Shown piece by piece: positions 61,532-64,000 of a stretch of 64,000 bases of DNA. The stretch covers positions 124,001 to 188,000 of the forward strand of contig NZ_SNWW01000003.1 of NCBI RefSeq assembly GCF_004362015.1, written 5' to 3'. The translations under genes were made by a program, and so were the position numbers. The notes below the pieces were generated by a model. The model saw nothing but the letters and a program-made list of their open reading frames with translations, had not been told where the DNA came from and ran no database searches. This DNA is from Flavobacterium chryseum. GTDB taxonomy: Bacteria; Bacteroidota; Bacteroidia; Flavobacteriales; Flavobacteriaceae. Every line of letters begins with the position of its first letter. The first letter of the stretch is position 1.

Positions 61532-62035
61532 ATGATGAAACAAATCAAAACTTTACTTATTGCTGCCATGCTAGTTTTAGGAGCAAGTAACACAATGAAT
61601 GCACAGGCTAAGGTAGCTCATGTTGATGTTAGCGAGATTATGTCGAAAATGCCTGCAATGCTTGACGCTCAAAATCAACTTCAAAAATTAAGTGGTACAT
61701 ACGATGCTGAATACAAAAAAATGGTTGACGAATATCAAGTAAAAATCAAAAAGTATGAAGCTGAAGCTGCTACTGTAACTGAAGCTGTAAACGGTGAACG
61801 TTCTAAAGAAGTTCAAGACATGCAAAAAAGAATTGTAGACTACAGAGACAATGCTCAGAAAGAACTACAACAAAAAGAAACTGATATCGTAAAACCATTA
61901 ATGGAAAAAGTAAGAGCTTCTATCCAAAAAGTTGGAAAAGCTAAAGGTTTCCAATACGTATTAGACGGTTCAACTCTTTTATTAGCTGATGGTCCAAACA
62001 TTACTGCTGATGTTAAAAAAGATTTAGGATTCTAA
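61532..62035 (+). CDS. OmpH/Skp-family periplasmic chaperone
   Basis: 167 residues, the normal Skp size. Signal peptide (LLIAAMLVLGASNTMNAQA), then KVAHVDVSEIMSKMPAMLDAQNQLQKLSGTYDAEYKKMVDEYQVKIKKYEAEAA and the C-terminal KAKGFQYVLDGSTLLLADG. Holds unfolded outer-membrane proteins for BamA. 14 bases after the long OmpH gene; a terminator follows. Confidence 0.92.
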   Translation: MMKQIKTLLIAAMLVLGASNTMNAQAKVAHVDVSEIMSKMPAMLDAQNQLQKLSGTYDAEYKKMVDEYQVKIKKYEAEAATVTEAVNGERSKEVQDMQKRIVDYRDNAQKELQQKETDIVKPLMEKVRASIQKVGKAKGFQYVLDGSTLLLADGPNITADVKKDLGF

Positions 62036-62056
62036 GAAACACATTCTTATTATTAT

Positions 62057-62091
62057 AAAAAAGGCTCAACTTAAAAGTTGAGCCTTTTTTT
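62057..62091 (+). terminator. Terminator of the bamA-ompH operon
   Basis: AAAAAGGCTCAACTT / AAGTTGAGCCTTTTT perfect stem with T-run, 22 bases after the last ompH stop. Confidence 0.9.
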
Positions 62092-62269
62092 GTTCTTTAA
62101 TTTATTTTCAGACTTGCATTAAAACAAAGCCATTGGTATATTCTAATATAGAATTAAAAAATTTGTTGCCAATGTATAATGCAAAAAAACAATTTCCATT
62201 AGATAAAATTTCAAAATAATTTAACCTAAAATTGAGTAAAAAGTACGAATTTAGATTCTGAAAAATATG

Positions 62270-62277
62270 TAACTTTG
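62270..62277 (+). promoter_or_regulatory. murI promoter -7 box
   Basis: TAACTTTG ends 4 bases before the murI ATG, so the murI mRNA would be leaderless or nearly so if this box is used. Confidence 0.5.
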
Positions 62278-62281
62278 CTTT

Positions 62282-63058
62282 ATGACAAACAACAATCCTA
62301 TAGGTGTTTTTGATTCCGGTATTGGTGGAACTTCAATCTGGAATGCCATTCACGACTTATTACCTAACGAAAATACCATCTATTTAGCAGACAGTAAAAA
62401 TGCTCCCTACGGTCAGCGAACTAAAGAAGAGATTGTTGCTTTGAGTAAAAAAAACGTTGATTTTTTAATTGCAAATAATTGCAAATTAATTGTTGTTGCC
62501 TGCAATACTGCAACCACAAATGCCATTCAGGAATTACGTGCTGAGTATGATATCCCGTTCATAGGGATTGAGCCTGCCATAAAACCTGCCGCTAACAATT
62601 CTAAAACTCAAATAATTGGTATTTTAGCGACTAAAGGAACTTTGAACAGTGAGCTGTTCAACAAAACTGCCGAAATGTTTCAACACACTACTATAATTGA
62701 ACAAGTAGGCCACGGATTGGTTCAACTTATTGAAGATGGTAATTTGAATTCTCCGGAAATGACTCAATTATTAGAATCTTATTTACGACCAATGATTGAT
62801 GCTAATATTGATTATCTGGTTTTAGGCTGCAGTCATTACCCGTATTTAATTCCACAGATTAAACAAATACTTCCTGAACATATTCAGATTATCGATTCCG
62901 GAGAAGCTGTTGCTCGACAAACTCAAAACGTATTACGTGAGAAAGTTGGTTTTTCAGAAGCAGAAAAAACAGAACCTGTATTTTATGTCAATTCAAATCC
63001 TGCTGTATTAAAATCAATTTTAAACGACAAATACGACGTTATTGAGAAAGATTTCTAA
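62282..63058 (+). CDS. murI: Glutamate racemase
   Basis: 258 residues. Makes D-glutamate for peptidoglycan. The two catalytic cysteines are Cys74 (VVACNTATTNA) and Cys183 (LVLGCSHYPYL); IGVFDSGIGGTSIW and SKNAPYGQRTKEEI are also present. Convergent with the outer-membrane protein gene, with only 4 bases between the stop codons. Confidence 0.96.
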   Translation: MTNNNPIGVFDSGIGGTSIWNAIHDLLPNENTIYLADSKNAPYGQRTKEEIVALSKKNVDFLIANNCKLIVVACNTATTNAIQELRAEYDIPFIGIEPAIKPAANNSKTQIIGILATKGTLNSELFNKTAEMFQHTTIIEQVGHGLVQLIEDGNLNSPEMTQLLESYLRPMIDANIDYLVLGCSHYPYLIPQIKQILPEHIQIIDSGEAVARQTQNVLREKVGFSEAEKTEPVFYVNSNPAVLKSILNDKYDVIEKDF

Positions 63059-63062
63059 ATCG

Positions 63063-64000
63063 TTATTCAAATTTTCGCTTGACGAACCAAATTCCGTCTA
63101 AAGATAAATTCAAGGATATTTTATGATAATTTTCTTTGATCAGATTATCTGAAATTTTTCCTTTTTGTGCGTAAGAATAAGATATATTCAACGCTGAAAA
63201 AGTATTATCTATTGGCAATGAAAGTCCAAAAGAAATGGAAGCATTATTTATTCTTTTTCCATCGACTTCAAGGTAGCCGGTATCAAAATTGGCTCCAGCA
63301 CTATACTGAATACGATCGCTATACCTTCTAATATTCTTTTTAGCACTATAAGTGAACCCAAGTGCAAATCTGTCCTGATTAACAAAATTACCATACAATT
63401 CAGATTGATTCGTGCTATTCCACAAGCTCTTCTCATAATCCATTGTCAGGTTTAGATTGTTTTTAAAACGCTTGCTAATTCCTATCCCAATTTCTAAAGG
63501 AATATAATAATCATCTGTATCTGAAGCAACATCAGATTCAACTGTAGTAACAACGTCGTTAGTTATCGTTTGAACGGTTTGCACTTTGGCAGCATTTACT
63601 CGTGTTGGAGCCTTAAAAGTCGAAGCAATCGTAAATGTAGAATCAATTTTATATTGAGTTCCTAACGTTGCCCGCACACCATTATAATCTGTTTTTTTAC
63701 TAATAGATGTGACTGAATTCGAAATTAAATAAGCCCTGTCATCCGAAATATTCCCAAATAACAAAGTCGCAGTAGCGCCAATAGCTAATTTTTTACCGAA
63801 TCTATATCCATAAGAAAAATCGAAATTATTTAATCCGCCGGAGCCTGCTGCCGTTAAATAATAATATTCCTGGCTATCTGTTATAGGCAATTTCAAATTA
63901 GAAATTTTAAAGGTGGCACTTGAATAGGGTCTTAAAGCCACACTAAATCCTGATTTTTTTGTAACCGGAAAAGCAAAAGCAATATGTGAAAACTGAAAAT
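63063..64000 (-). CDS. OmpP1/FadL/TodX-type outer-membrane transport protein (5' end outside window)
   Basis: At least 312 residues. The frame stays open through position 64000, so the start lies beyond the window; the first in-frame GTG (63941) is not the real start. The piece before it reads FSHIAFAFPVTKKSGFSVALRPYSS, matching the FadL/OmpP1 region after the hatch. Many alternating strands follow, with YGYRFGKKLAIGATATLLFGNI and a C-terminal GIWFVKRKFE. These barrels take up hydrophobic molecules. The substrate is not evident. Confidence 0.85.
   Translation of the reverse strand, partial: FQFSHIAFAFPVTKKSGFSVALRPYSSATFKISNLKLPITDSQEYYYLTAAGSGGLNNFDFSYGYRFGKKLAIGATATLLFGNISDDRAYLISNSVTSISKKTDYNGVRATLGTQYKIDSTFTIASTFKAPTRVNAAKVQTVQTITNDVVTTVESDVASDTDDYYIPLEIGIGISKRFKNNLNLTMDYEKSLWNSTNQSELYGNFVNQDRFALGFTYSAKKNIRRYSDRIQYSAGANFDTGYLEVDGKRINNASISFGLSLPIDNTFSALNISYSYAQKGKISDNLIKENYHKISLNLSLDGIWFVKRKFE

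Overview
The window is a piece of a Flavobacterium-like (Bacteroidota) chromosome. Evidence for this is the low GC and A-rich gene starts without clear Shine-Dalgarno sequences, promoters of the Bacteroidota type (TAnnTTTG at -7), a T9SS type B (CHU_C/gliding-associated) sorting domain, a TonB receptor with a DUF4249 partner, a FolK-deoxynucleoside kinase fusion, DUF6089/UppS/BamA/OmpH synteny, and the short intergenic palindromes common in flavobacterial genomes. Almost everything is core chromosome: I see no prophage, CRISPR array, insertion sequence or integrated plasmid.

Layout. 1-4.6 kb: end of a DUF2383 stress-type protein, an RlhA-like U32 protein, PurT and a Crp/Fnr regulator. 4.7-9.7 kb: the glyoxylate shunt (aceB-aceA, minus strand) divergent from a ScfR/RamB-type regulator, with a perfect palindrome between them. 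9.7-10.26 kb: a gene-free island of palindromic repeats and a structured-RNA-like element. 10.2-14.7 kb: pirin and YceI genes sharing one upstream operator-like motif, an AraC regulator, a DUF983 protein, FabD and a RelE/ParE-type toxin pair. 14.8-18.8 kb: sugar/LPS genes (aminotransferase, NTF2-like, GalE; divergent KdtA). 19-24.2 kb: a heptad-repeat lipoprotein, a DUF1508 protein behind an 8-bp tandem repeat, tRNA-Gly and tRNA-Leu, MutS, DUF1573 and a TrmH-type methylase.

24.2-37.4 kb: a secreted lectin-like T9SS protein, FolK-dNK, SppA, a hydrolase, an AsmA-like protein, a GT9 glycosyltransferase, a DUF2797 protein and a GH3-family protein, followed by a second repeat island (37.4-37.74 kb). 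37.7-43.8 kb: SerB, a run of six alternating VOC and SRPBCC genes divergent from a GlxA-type regulator, and an L,D-transpeptidase-like lipoprotein. 43.9-48.9 kb: tig-clpP-clpX, a small membrane protein and an esterase. 49-64 kb: a lipoprotein, a TonB receptor/DUF4249 pair, PdxJ, then CBS, NadK, DUF6089, UppS, BamA, two OmpH/Skp proteins, MurI and a FadL-type outer-membrane protein cut by the window edge.

The most interesting non-gene signal is a ~75-110 nt element present three times (around 10027-10142, 37551-37640, and 42996-43105 on the minus strand). Its helices are kept while their bases differ between copies, which is the pattern of a conserved RNA structure. It may belong to a motif already known from flavobacteria (Rfam's Flavo-1 family is the first to test). 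Also worth checking are the two composite repeat islands, the CTTAA-N6-TTAAG motif shared by the pirin and YceI promoters, the aceB/scfR palindrome, and the heptad-repeat lipoprotein.
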